Counted from the stretch's first letter, positions 47,792 through 59,801 are shown. The stretch: DNA of 64,000 bases from Hygrophila difformis (GCA_030278955.1 JAOANR010000015.1:39898487-39962486), one strand, 5' to 3'. Program-made: numbers and translations. The notes: a model not told the origin generated them from the sequence alone.

Positions 47792-50606
47792 CTACGTATG
47801 GGCATCTCCGGGGGTGACCCCTCCACCTCCTTTGATTGAACGAAGTGGTAGCCAGGTGCTGCTGCGGCTGATCAGACGGGAGTCCAGGAAAAGCACTACC
47901 ACTGTGATGTCATCGTGAAAATGTCTCCTCACTCCACGGTCAATTTTTTTCAGGTCAGAGTATCTCATCTCCCTCTTCTTTGCAGCCGACTGCAGTGCTG
48001 CTCGAATGAGTTTCCTGGCAATACCCTGAACGCAAGGGAAATGCACATATATGTTTTCTTTTGTAAGCAGGCTCGAAAGTGGCTTGACTGATGGTAATAT
48101 AACTGCCATTCATAAACTTTGATAAAAAGCTCTGTTATGTAATAGGGTACATACACTGCGTGGAGAGCTGTGAATGAGCTCGACTGCCTGTTGGTTTGTG
48201 AGGTGTTCCCATAGCCCATCTGAAGCAAATATAAGGAATTGATCCTCGGGACAGAGTTTATGTACAAGTATTGATGGCTCGGCTGAAAGGATCGGTTTCT
48301 CGAAAGGCTGTGGTAACCGGAATTTTGGTAACAGAGGTGCTTTATTGAACTCTGGTTTCTTCAAGTAAGCATCGCCAATTGATCTAGAAACCTGAGAATG
48401 AAACAAGAAACAAGTAATAGTATCAGAAACAATGGCAATCAAATAATGCACATCCACTAGACAGAAAATATCACACCCTTCAGGAGTGATGGGTGTGAAA
48501 TCACTTGTTTAAATAAAACATGGATTGAACCTTTACGCTTGATCCAATAAGATAAACTTAAACTCAATCTTTGAAGAATTACTCAAATTGTTACTACAAT
48601 ATCCTTCGGAAGTTGACAGTTTATATGTTAGTATGAGGCTGCTTAATTATGGAACAATCCTGCATAAACCTTATGAATTAAAAAAAACCTAAGATGAGAA
48701 TGAATTACAATTCGACTGAGCCCGAGAATGCATGAAGCTTGAGTGAGATAAAGAAAAGGTATCGGATAAGAACTGACCTGAATGATGCCCTTGACACGCC
48801 AAACATTGTGCTTTAAAACAACAATTTGAGGGTCATCGGGATGCAATGAGTGGAGCTCATCCCTAACTGATGGTAAATTTGCATTGTGCTCAGTAGATAA
48901 TTGGATAGCTTTGATTTGCTTCTTGACATGTTCAAGTTTGCCTAATACCACTCGAGAATCTCCTGCATTTGCAATATACAGGAGTTCGTTGCAAATAATG
49001 CCTGCCAAACAACAAGATCCCACAGAAGCAATCCGTGGGTTTGTTTTCCACTGCTCTCGAACCACAGAGAGGAATTCATCTTCTGTAGCCAAATATGCAT
49101 TTGTTACAACATCAGCCGTCATTTCTTGATGTTCGGTTGTGAACTCTGGATCATGTAAAGAAGCCGAGAGTGGGTCAAAATTGTTTTGTCATCAAATAAA
49201 ACAAAATGATGTCATTAAATCACAAGCCATTATGACTATAAACATGTACAACTAGGTAAGAGCATGTTTGTATCTCAGCATTCATTCAAGTAGGCAAAGT
49301 CAAAAAAGAATTTCAAGTAGGCAAAGTCAAAAAAGAATTTAGGGGTGGGTCGGTACAGAATACCGAATTTTATGCCGTACCATATTAGTGTACCAAAAAT
49401 TATGGTATGAAGGGAGTACAAAACCTTTTAGTGACTAGTGTACCGAAAAATATGGCATGAAATTTTTTATGCCGACATCATACCAATTTTTCGGTATACC
49501 ACGCTTACTTTTGGGTATACCATATACCAAAACATACCGAAACACCAAAAATTTGGTATATATAGGCATGCAGATACCGCGGTATATACTACTAACAGTA
49601 AGGTAACGATATACCACGGTATCAGAAAATTCATACCGTTACGAAATTATGGTATACCGAAAAATACAGTTTTTTTTCAGTATTTTTCAGTACAATAAGC
49701 ATGGTATATGGTATTTTCGGTATTTTTCCCTAGCCCTACAAACGTTCACGCTAATCCTAAATCATTTCACTGGGAAAGTTTAAGTCATGTACAAAATCAA
49801 AGTAAGGTAGCTCGAGGACAATATATAACTGTTCATTTATCTTGTTACGACACGCCAAATGCTTTCAAAGACCTGAATTCTGGAATTTGGTTCATATTGA
49901 ACTCTAGCAACAGTAATAATTTTCCTTTCATGCATACAATTCCATAAGAGAAGGACAAAATCATATAATCCACGTCAACCACAAAGAATTATAGATTCAA
50001 AATTATTGAAGTGTCTTTAAGCCATAGAGATCTTCATCGCCTAACATTCCCCTTATAAAAAATTTGGTCACAGCTCTCTCTTACAAACTAGTTCTACATT
50101 TCAATAAATTACTTAAAAGGCCCAAGAACAAGTCAAACACACTAATTTATGAATCCAATAAGAATTTAAACTATATGAACTATCAAAACCACAGCAAGCA
50201 TAACATAACATGCTAACAAGAAAAACACAGAATAAAGGAATATAGATTCTAAGGCAAGCAATCAAAGCATACTTTTAAGATTTTTGAAAAGGTTGTGGTT
50301 TATGAACTCTGCAGCTTCGGGGCCAGCATGCCCATCATAGATTCCAACAAAAGTACCATAAGGACCCAAATCAATGGAGCTCAACGGTCCCGACTCAATT
50401 TGGCTTTGATCTTCCAATACAGCATTTGCTTGAATTACGGCCATTGAAAATTCCCCATGGTTATGATACCCTATATCTTTGTACCACCACAAACCATCTG
50501 ATCGACCTGTGGCATCACCCACCCTGCTGCTGCAGTTCTTGCTTTCAGAATCCACCACAGGACTCCAGCAAGGGAACACAATTTTTCTCCACGTACTGCA
50601 CACCAT
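47792..50606 (-). CDS. Protein phosphatase 2C, clade D
   Basis: 390 aa from four coding exons (minus): 50606-50273, 49145-48778, 48391-48155 and 48025-47792. Metal-binding and catalytic motifs in order: YDGHAGPEA (D91), ANAGDSR (D174), SRSIGD (D241), ASDGLWE (D292) and [10 protein letters not shown] (D351/D352). Clade D features are the N-terminal WWYKD block, [20 protein letters not shown] and [10 protein letters not shown]. Plant PP2C.D enzymes remove phosphate from the penultimate Thr of plasma-membrane H+-ATPases, are inhibited by SAUR proteins and so restrain auxin-driven cell expansion; assigning that role to this gene is inference. The usual DGHGG motif reads DGHAG here. A 5' UTR intron is likely (donor near 50985). 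Intron 1 carries a MITE. As I recall, the closest Arabidopsis gene is At3g55050. Confidence 0.94.
49286..49340. repeat. Tandem 27-bp duplication in PP2C intron 1
   Basis: tcaagtaggcaaagtcaaaa-agaatt occurs twice in a row, ending at the MITE border. Confidence 0.85.
49340..49738. mobile_element. MITE with GGTATACC motifs in PP2C intron 1
   Basis: Ends taggggtgggtcggtac and, inward from the right, tagggctagggaaaaatacc. The body is crowded with ggtatacc and taccg words. The TIR resembles that of the hAT MITE at 61709-62910. Matching 8-bp flanks were not found, perhaps because a tandem duplication altered the left side. Confidence 0.65.
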
Positions 50607-51416
50607 TACGATTCTCTTTCTTTTAAGAATGCTTTTATCTTTTACACCAAAAGGATCATCAAATCAAAATTGGATTGAATTCACAGATTCAGCCAAATAT
50701 AACAAATTCAGCCAGCAATTTGACAATCCCCTTTCAAACCTATTCTAAAAAAAACCCTCAATTCAATTTCCAGAAGGTTTCTCCAAACACATCAATCTGA
50801 AAATTTCACCAACAAACAAGAAAAAATTAATCAATCAATCAACTTCCCTAACCGCATCGCCCAACAAACAAAGTTTAAAAAGAAAACAACACCACATTAT
50901 AAAATCAATTAACATAATATAACCCTAGATTAACACATCCACATCGAATCAACAACAAATACAAAGAGTTGGGATATCAAAATACCTAAATCGGATCATT
51001 TGAATCCTGCAGCAGGGGCGATAATTGAAGAAACCCTGTTCAATCAGAAATGAAACGAAGAAATCAAGAGTGAGAAGGAGAGGGCAGCAGGAAATGGGAG
51101 AGGATACAACGTCCGTCCCCTTCCCAGAAATAAAGAGGACAAACAGTAAATTGTTTATTTTTTTCGAGATTATATATAATTACGACCGGAAACAACAAAA
51201 TAAATTCCAATGGGCCGTTGCTGTATTTCGGATTGGGTTTTTCAGTTTGGTAATAAAAATCAAATTTATAGGAATTTTAAGGTTTCGTGTTTTGACCATG
51301 AAAATTAAAACAAACCACGCTTTCAGGCAACGTTTGCTCATCTGTATTTCTTTCATTTACTTTTCTATTAATTTGCTACTATTATAAAAATATAAATACC
51401 CAGTTTTTAAAATTAT
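50607..51416 (-). promoter_or_regulatory. PP2C leader, 5' UTR intron and promoter region
   Basis: Reading toward the gene on the minus strand, a purine/pyrimidine-biased leader at about 51000-51110 ends in tccgatttag followed by gtattttg, a plausible 5' UTR donor. The acceptor would lie shortly before 50606. Upstream of about 51110 the sequence should hold the promoter. No other gene. Confidence 0.4.
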
Positions 51417-51430
51417 GGATCAATGTAAAT

Positions 51431-51983
51431 TTTTTTTTTATGAGCCATTGAAGGCCTGGGAAAGGGTGGTGGGAGTCCATGCCACACAATTACAAAGGGG
51501 AATAAAGGGGAGGGATAGGGGGCCGGTGGGAATCGAAACCTTCCGTTAGAAGTCAGGAGACTTAACCACTTGGACTAAAGGGGGTGTATTCGTTTGAGCT
51601 TTTAATAGATTTTTATAAACTTTAAAAAGTCGGTGGATTTAGAAAGTCTATAGACTCCACGTAGAGTTGACCGATTTGTATAGAGTCTATGAAGAGTCTG
51701 GCTGATTTTAGAGAGATTTCGTGTAGTTATAATTTTTAAGAGAATCCATTAAAATCTATGAAGAATTAAAATCCATAGAGTATTGAATACCTCTAGATTT
51801 TTAAAGACTTTTTAAAATCTGTATTGAATACCTCTAGATTTTTAAAGACTTTTTAAAATCTGAATTGAATACATCTAGATTTTTAAAGACTTTTTAAAAT
51901 CTAAATTGAATACACCCCAACTTTGAAAGTCCAAAAAAATCCTATAGAGTTTCAATCCAATACACCCCACTAAGTCTCATCCC
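51431..51983 (-). mobile_element. SINE copy 3 with an internal MITE
   Basis: A perfect 14-bp target duplication, ggatcaatgtaaat, lies at 51417-51430 and 51984-51997. On the minus strand the head gggatgagacttag is separated from the rest (tccaagtggttaagtc, box B ggtttcgattcc, then cccctttgtaattgtgtggc) by a MITE at 51579-51970. The A-tail is at the left end. The head differs from that of copies 1 and 4, so this is a subfamily. Confidence 0.88.
51579..51970. mobile_element. Harbinger/Tourist-like MITE nested in the SINE
   Basis: Inverted ends agggggtgtattcg and, inward from the right, gtggggtgtattgg, with the 3-bp duplication TAA at 51576-51578 and 51971-51973. A 40-42-bp unit (tctagatttttaaagacttt, then ttaaaatct) is repeated three times at about 51785-51912. 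Confidence 0.8.
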
Positions 51984-52040
51984 GGATCAATGTAAATATT
52001 GGATATGTTACAAATAGTACTAGTCATACTAAATTTCGAT

Positions 52041-52237
52041 AATGACTTGATCCCTTCACAGGGTACGTAGGCAACTTGGAAATTTCAATTCTGGGTTCAG
52101 TCAAACGATAATCAACAATCGAACAATAATTCAATAACACAATATCGCAAATAGTAAACAAAAGGACCATAACTCTTAGCGCGAGAAAAGCCGAAACACA
52201 ACTTCGAGGACGAAGTTGATTCTTAAGGGGGGTAGAC
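52041..52237 (+). repeat. 197-bp pre-LTR segment, copy 1
   Basis: Starts taatgacttgatcccttcac and ends with the PPT aaggggggtaga at 52225-52236. By eye it is identical to 56284-56480. Confidence 0.9.
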
Positions 52238-55200
52238 TGTAATACCCCAAATTTTTATCAACGCCCAAAGGAATAAAATTTATTCCGATCAATGTTGAAA
52301 TATTTCCGAGAAGAAGAAAATAATTTATCACAATAAATTATTGCTCGGATAGGAAACGCCGATAGATTTAAATTCAAAATGGAATAAAAGAGGGAAAGGA
52401 AGCCCGAAGACATTCCATGAATTGAGTAACAAAATTTGGAATTAAGTTCATGAAGGAAAAGAATTTTAATTCCAAGAACCCATGAAGTCGGAAGAAATTT
52501 AATGATACAAGTTATTGCACGGGAATCAAAAGACGACAAATCGGAAGCCGACGAACCCGAGACCGACGGACTTAAGATCTCAAACATGAAATTCATTTGA
52601 GTCGAGATAAACTTAAGATAAGAATTTATGACCCGAGAATGACCCGAAAAATCGAGCCCGAAAACGTAGGAGGATAGAAGTCCGAAAGAGAGGAGGAAAA
52701 GCACGACGGATCGCACGACCCCGCCCGGACCGAAGTCCAGGCGTGGTTGGCGCGCACCCGGCGCGGGGTTTAGCCAAAAACCGCGCCAACCCCGCGCCGT
52801 CCTGACAGCTGCGGCGTTTGTCGCGTTTTGGCGACTTTCTTGCCATATTCCTTGGCCCCAACGCGGGAATCTTGCTTGATCACGGGGGAGGCTTATTTTG
52901 GACGTCATTAGGTGTCCCTAACACCCCATTTCAGTCATCAACACCCCAAAGTTTCCTCCAAAACTCTCCCAAAACTCTCCCAAAGCCAAACACCCTTCCG
53001 GCGGACTTTCCGGCGACTTTCCGGCAACCAAATCCAACCAAGGAAGTGTGTAGATCAAGGATTGCAGGCTTTGGATTGTTGGTAAGATGTTATTCAAGTT
53101 TCCATATGGTTTTAAGATCATAACCATCATCCTAACTTACGAATCTTCGTATTCAAACACAAATCGGAGCCAAAGGAAGAATAAATCGGGTGGAAGAGAT
53201 TCGTTCGTGATGTCCCGTGGATTCCGGACGACCCCGTGACTTCCTAGACATCATCCCCACTGTAAGTTAACCTTACTATGGTTTTGGGTGACTTAAAATG
53301 CAACCAAACATAGAGATTCAACTCAAGGAAATTAACAAAAATCTGTCAACAAGAGAAACCCTCAACGCAGCGTTTTCGTATGAATTTTTCGAACCTCTAA
53401 AGCTGCTCAAACAACAAAACTCAAAACATGAGAAGTGTTCCTAAGACTTTGGTCTAGCCTCTGTAAACATTTTAGAATTTTTCATGTTGTTTTGAAACCT
53501 GAAACCGACCCAAAACCGAAGAGTATCAAATCTGGATCTTAGAATCCTTGACAGAATTTTCGTTCGAACTTGTTGGTTATTTTTACCTTAGATCTAGACC
53601 GATCTAGGATTGGAGTTGAACATAAGAATTGTAGATCTATGAGTTTGGAATATTACTGTAAGTTTTTAGAATTTTTCATTGAGATTTGAACCTCCAAACT
53701 CGAGCCGATCCGATCTGCGTTAGAACCGATGTCAAGAACCTTGACAGATTTCTTAACCGAACTTGATGAGCATATTTCTATTACTTCGAGTGTTCAAACC
53801 TGAAAACTCAAAACTAAGATTTTGATCCAAAGATCATAAGCTATATTGTGTAAAAATTTCAGAAATTTTCATCAAGTTTTGATACCCCAAATCGTATCGG
53901 ACATATTCTGCGTTTTTAGGAATTGTCAAAGGATGACAGATTTCATAACCGATCTTGAGGAGCTTATTCCTATCATTTCTAGCCCGAACCAATCTATTTG
54001 ATCTAAACAAAAGTTGTTGGAAATCAAGTCTAGTATGTCTCTGTAAAATTTCAGAATTTTTGGAGTCCATTTGATATGATAAAAAGTCGAATCTTTTAAC
54101 GTTGTCAAACCTGAATCCTGACAGCTTTTTGATTCTGTAGAAGACTCGATTTTTGACATGCTTCCCATCGTTTTTCCGAAAAACTTAAAACATGAAAGTT
54201 GTTCATTGGGATGGTTTTGAGTTGCTGTGAAAATTTCAGATCAATCGCCTAAGTAATGGATTTTTAAACCAAAAAGGCGCAAACTGTGATTTTTAAATCA
54301 AAGAGATTTTGAAATTTCGAACAAACGGTCGAGACGATGGAATTACGATATGTCTATACTTTTGAAAAATCCCGTTACACCAAATAAAAACACATTTTCT
54401 TTAAAAGAATTCTTTTGAAACATTGGGGACTTGTGACCAAGTTTGACATTATCAATATGATTCATGCGGGTTTGATTCCCTATGATGTATTTGAGTTCTT
54501 GCGGGTTAGATTCCCCAAGGGCGATCGTATGTTTTCCTACGGGTTAGATTCCCTAGGATGTATTGAGTTCTTGCGGGTTAGATTCCCCAAGGGCGATTGT
54601 ATGATTTCCTGCGGAAATATTGATTATGAGGATTGCGGTCACAAGAGCCCTGGTGAATGGCGAACTATAAAAGAAACGAAAAATATTTTGAGAAATGATA
54701 CTTTTGAAATTGGCTGAGGCCGTCGGATCACCGGCTAAATGATACTTTTGAAATTGGCTGAGGCCGCCGGATCACCGGCTAAATGATACTTTTGATATTG
54801 GCTGCGGCCGCCGGATCACCGGCTAAATGAGATATTGTTGAGATGATGGCGTAACGGGAAATATATTAAAAAGCTTAGATTTTATGAAATTGGCTGCGGC
54901 CGCCGGATTGCCGGCTAAATTAAATATTGTTGAAATGTTTTTATTAAATTTAATTAACGGCTTTGAAACCCCTAACCCATGCTATGTGTTAACTTACTCA
55001 GCGCGTTTTTGCTGACCCAAACCATATATCTCCTTTTTTAACGGGAAATATATTAAAAAGCTTAGATTTTATGAAATTGGCTGCGGCCGCCGGATTGCCA
55101 GCTAAATTAAATATTGTTGAAATGTTTTTATTAAATTTAATTAAAGGCTTTGAAACCCCTAACCCATGCTATGTGTTAACTTACTCAGCGCGTTTTTGCT

Positions 55201-55549
55201 GACCCAAACCATATATCTCCTTTTTCTTACAGAGTACGAAGAATATGCATCGTCATATGCATACATGGGAACATTAGGGGAAATCTTTATTTTAAATCCC
55301 TGCATTTAATTACGACTTGCATGAACGGGCCTGTTTAACCCGTGTTTTGGCCATGTTGGCCCTATATTTAAATTCCGCTGCAACTTTGATGTATTATCTT
55401 TAAATTATATATGAATGGGCTGTTTGAATATTTTAAATTCTGAAAAACCATAGCCTTGCATCTCTTTAGTGAGCTCGGAGAAACCGTGTCTTGCTAGGGA
55501 GGTGTGGCGATGGCATCCCGGCCTGGGTTACCAAAACCGGGGTGTTACA
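52238..55549 (+). repeat. LTR 1 of the LARD-like element
   Basis: 3312 bp from tgtaatacccca to ggggtgttaca. It contains a GC-rich module (52738-52825), duplicated gggttagattccc units (about 54480-54620), three units of a 45-bp ggctg-ggccgccggatcacc repeat (about 54690-54830) and a 187-bp tandem duplication (54852-55225). A 100-codon open frame at 54415-54717 reflects the internal repeats. Confidence 0.92.
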
Positions 55550-56480
55550 ATGTGGTATCAGAGCCCGGATTATTTTGAAGCTATTATCTTTTAAAGAGCC
55601 CGGAATATTTTAAAGCTATTATTTTACATAGCCCGGAATATTTTTAAAACTACTATTTTAAAGAGCCCAATTATTATTTTGAAGTTAAAGCCCAAATTTT
55701 TAGCCCAAATTTTTTTTAGAAGCCCAAGAAATTATTTTGGCCCAATAGCCTTGTTTTTATTTAAAGCCCAAATAATTTATTTCTTTCGGCTCAATATAGT
55801 GGCCCAAACCTTTTATCCTTATTTTAATCTATCCATGGAACAAATTTATTTTTAAAACCAATGGATAAATAAATGCATGCATAAAATTTTTTTTATTGGG
55901 GGGGACACATATGCATATGCATACATAAATATTTACACTAACTCTTTTTATGTGAATTATCGGTAATAAGAAACACTCCTACCTTAGAACTCGACTTGAG
56001 TCTTGACTTAGAAGCGCCAACTTCAGACTAACTTTGCCTTAGTCCTAGATCTTGATCACTTAGAAACTCATCTTCGCGTGCTTCTAGAATGACACCTAGA
56101 AGAATACTGAGGAAGGATCATATGCGATGATACCCGAACATGGTTGTGAATAATACATAGGCAGTTATGGGGACATAACTGTAATCTTAAGGGGGGGAGG
56201 ATGTAATACCCCGTAAGAATGCATAAGCATTTAATTCGAAACTCGAATATTTTGTATCCCAAATAAATTTTTTTGAACTACGTAATGACTTGATCCCTTC
56301 ACAGGGTACGTAGGCAACTTGGAAATTTCAATTCTGGGTTCAGTCAAACGATAATCAACAATCGAACAATAATTCAATAACACAATATCGCAAATAGTAA
56401 ACAAAAGGACCATAACTCTTAGCGCGAGAAAAGCCGAAACACAACTTCGAGGACGAAGTTGATTCTTAAGGGGGGTAGAC
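55550..56480 (+). other. Internal region of the LARD-like element
   Basis: The PBS TGGTATCAGAGC is at 55553-55564. Non-coding agccc-rich sequence follows. At 56188-56201 there is a second polypurine tract (ttaaggggggga), and at 56202 a second LTR-like start, tgtaataccccgtaag, running only about 82 bp before the 197-bp segment begins at 56284. A mosaic of two related elements. Confidence 0.8.
56284..56480 (+). repeat. 197-bp pre-LTR segment, copy 2
   Basis: Identical by eye to copy 1. PPT at 56468-56479. Confidence 0.9.
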
Positions 56481-59400
56481 TGTAATACCCCAAATTTTTA
56501 TCAACGCCCAAAGGAATAAAATTTATTCCGATCAATGTTGAAATATTTCCGAGAAGAAGAAAATAATTTATCACAATAAATTATTGCTCGGATAGGAAAC
56601 GCCGATAGATTTAAATTCAAAATGGAATAAAAGAGGGAAAGGAAGCCCGAAGACATTCCATGAATTGAGTAACAAAATTTGGAATTAAGTTCATGAAGGA
56701 AAAGAATTTTAATTCCAAGAACCCGTGAAGTCGGAAGAAATTTAATGATACAAGTTATTGCACGGGAATCAAAAGACGACAAATCGGAAGCCGACGAACC
56801 CGAGACCGACGGACTTAAGATCTCAAACATGAAATTCATTTGAGTCGAGATAAACTTAAGATAAGAATTTATGACCCGAGAATGACCCGAAAAATCGAGC
56901 CCGAAAACGTAGGAGGATAGAAGTCCGAAAGAGAGGAGGAAAAGCACGACGGATCGCACGACCCCGCCCGGACCGAAGTCCAGGCGTGGTTGGCGCGCAC
57001 CCGGCGCGGGGTTTAGCCAAAAACCGCGCCAACCCCGCGCCGTCCTGACAGCTGCGGCGTTTGTCGCGTTTTGGCGACTTTCTTGCCATATTCCTTGGCC
57101 CCAACGCGGGAATCTTGCTTGATCACGGGGGAGGCTTATTTTGGACGTCATTAGGTGTCCCTAACACCCCATTTCAGTCATCAACACCCCAAAGTTTCCT
57201 CCAAAACTCTCCCAAAGCCAAACACCCTTCCGGCGGACTTTCCGGCGACTTTTCGGCAACCAAATCCAACCAAGGAAGTGTGTAGATCAAGGATTGCAGG
57301 CTTTGGATTGTTGGTAAGATGTTATTCAAGTTTCCATATGGTTTTAAGATTATAACCATCATCCTAACTTACGAATCTTCGTATTCAAACACAAATCGGA
57401 GCCAAAGGAAGAATAAATCGGGTGGAAGAGATTCGTTCGTGACGTCCCGTGGATTCCGGACGACCCCGTGACTTTCTAGACATCATCCCCACTGTAAGTT
57501 AACCTTACTATGGTTTTGGGTGACTTAAAATGCAACCAAACATAGAGATTCAACTCAAGGAAATTAACAAAAATCTGTCAACAAGAGAAACCCTCAACGC
57601 AGCATTTTCGTATGAATTTTTCGAACCTCTAAAGCTGCTCAAACAACAAAACTCAAAACATGAAAAGTGTTCCTAAGACTTTGGTCTAGCCTCTGTAAAA
57701 ATTTTAGAATTTTTCATGTTGTTTTGAAACCTGAAACCGACCCAAAACCGAAGAGTATCAAATCTGGATCTTAGAATCCTTGACAGAATTTTCGTTCGAA
57801 CTTGTTGGTTATTTTTACCTTAGATCTAGACCGATCTAGGATTGGAGTTGAACATAAGAATTGTAGATCTATGAGTTTGGAATATTACTATAAGTTTTTA
57901 GAATTTTTCATTGAGATTTGAACCTCCAAACTCGAGCCGATCCGATCTGCGTTAGAACCGATGTCAAGAACCTTGACAGATTTCTTAACCGAACTTGATG
58001 AGCATATTTCTATTACTTCGAGTGTTCAAACCTGAAAACTCAAAACTAAGATTTTGATCCAAAGATCATAAGCTATATTGTGTAAAAATTTCAGAAATTT
58101 TCATCAAGTTTTGATACCCCAAATCGTATCGGACATATTCTGCGTTTTTAGGAATTGTCAAAGGATGACAGATTTCATAACCGATCTTGAGGAGCTTATT
58201 CCTATCATTTCTAGCCCGAACCAATCTATGTGATCTAAACAAAAGTTGTTGGAAATCAAGTCTAGTATGTCTCTGTAAAATTTCAGAATTTTTGGAGTCC
58301 ATTTGATATGATAAAAAGTCGAATCTTTTAACGTTGTCAAACCTGAATCCTGACAGCTTTTTGATTCTGTAGAAGACTCGATTTTTGACATGCTTCCCAT
58401 CGTTTTTCCGGAAAACTTAAAACATGAAAGTTGTTCATTGGGATGTTTTTGAGTTGCTGTGAAAATTTCAGATCAATCCCCTAAGTAATGGATTTTTAAA
58501 CCAAAAAGGCGCAAACTGTGATTTTTAAATCAAAGAGATTTTGAAATTTCGAACAAACGGTCGAGACGATGGAATTACGATATGTCTATACTTTTGAAAA
58601 ATCCCGTTACACCAAATAAAAACACATTTTCTTTAAAAGAATTCTTTTGAAACATTGGGGACTTGTGACCAAGTTTGACATTATCAATATGATTCATGCG
58701 GGTTTGATTCCCTATGATGTATTTGAGTTCTTGCGGGTTAGATTCCCCAAGGGCGATCGTATGTTTTCCTACGGGTTAGATTCCCTAGGATGTATTGAGT
58801 TCTTGCGGGTTAGATTCCCCAAGGGCGATTGTATGATTTCCTGCGGAAATATTGATTATGAGGATTGCGGTCACAAGAGCCCTGGTGAATGGCGAACTAT
58901 AAAAGAAACGAAAAATATTTTGAGAAATGATACTTTTGAAATTGGCTGAGGCCGCCGGATCACCGGCTAAATGATACTTTTGAAATTGGCTGAGGCCGCC
59001 GGATCACCGGCTAAATGATACTTTTGATATTGGCTGCGGCCGCCGGATCACCGGCTAAATGAGATATTGTTGAGATGATGGCGTAACGGGAAATATATTA
59101 AAAAGCTTAGATTTTATGAAATTGGCTGCGGCCGCCGGATTGCCGGCTAAATTAAATATTGTTGAAATGTTTTTATTAAATTTAATTAAAGGCTTTGAAA
59201 CCCCTAACCCATGCTATGTGTTAACTTACTCAGCGCGTTTTTGCTGACCCAAACCATATATCTCCTTTTTTAACGGGAAATATATTAAAAAACTTAGATT
59301 TTATGAAATTGGCTGCGGCCGCCGGATTGCCGGCTAAATTAAATATTGTTGAAATGTTTTTATTAAATTTAATTAAAGGCTTTGAAACCCCTAACCCATG

Positions 59401-59781
59401 CTATGTGTTAACTTACTCAGCGCGTTTTTGCTGACCCAAACCATATATCTCCTTTTTCTTACAGAGTACGAAGAATATGCATCGTCATATGCATACATGG
59501 GAACATTAGGGGAAATCTTTATTTTAAATCCCTGCATTTAATTACGACTTGCATGAACGGGCCTGTTTAACCCGTGTTTTGGCCATGTTGGCCCTATATT
59601 TAAATTCCGCTGCAACTTTGATGTATTATCTTTAAATTATATATGAATGGGCTGTTTGAATATTTTAAATTCTGAAAAACCATAGCCTTGCATCTCTTTA
59701 GTGAGCTCGGAGAAACCGTGTCTTGCTAGGGAGGTGTGGCGGTGGCATCCCGGCCTGGGTTACCAAAACCGGGGTGTTACA
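56481..59781 (+). repeat. LTR 2 of the LARD-like element
   Basis: 3301 bp. It lacks 11 bp (one ctcccaaaact unit) present in LTR 1 near 52970; otherwise nearly the same. Confidence 0.92.
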
Positions 59782-59801
59782 GTCAATTACTATTTTATAC
59801 T

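Larger units (their letters stand above)
52041..59781 (+). mobile_element. Rearranged non-autonomous LTR retrotransposon (LARD-like)
   Basis: It comprises a 197-bp piece of internal 3' sequence with PPT, an LTR (52238-55549), a short internal region (55550-56480) with PBS, and a second LTR (56481-59781). No gag or pol is present. The motif ttcgaggacgaa before the PPT and the initiator-Met PBS resemble the Del-type element at 17699-26317, suggesting a trans-mobilised relative. The two LTRs differ by about 18 substitutions and one 11-bp indel by eye, so the structure is older than that element but still young. No flanking target duplication was found, because the left side is not a clean LTR end. 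Confidence 0.85.

Noticed and set aside
52258..52908. 216-codon minus-strand open frame, repeated at 56501-57151
   Set aside because: Inside the LTRs, crosses the GC-rich module and shows no protein family pattern.
54415..54717. 100-codon open frame, repeated at 58647-58949
   Set aside because: Created by duplicated gggttagattcccc units inside the LTRs. No domain, and identical because the LTRs are copies.
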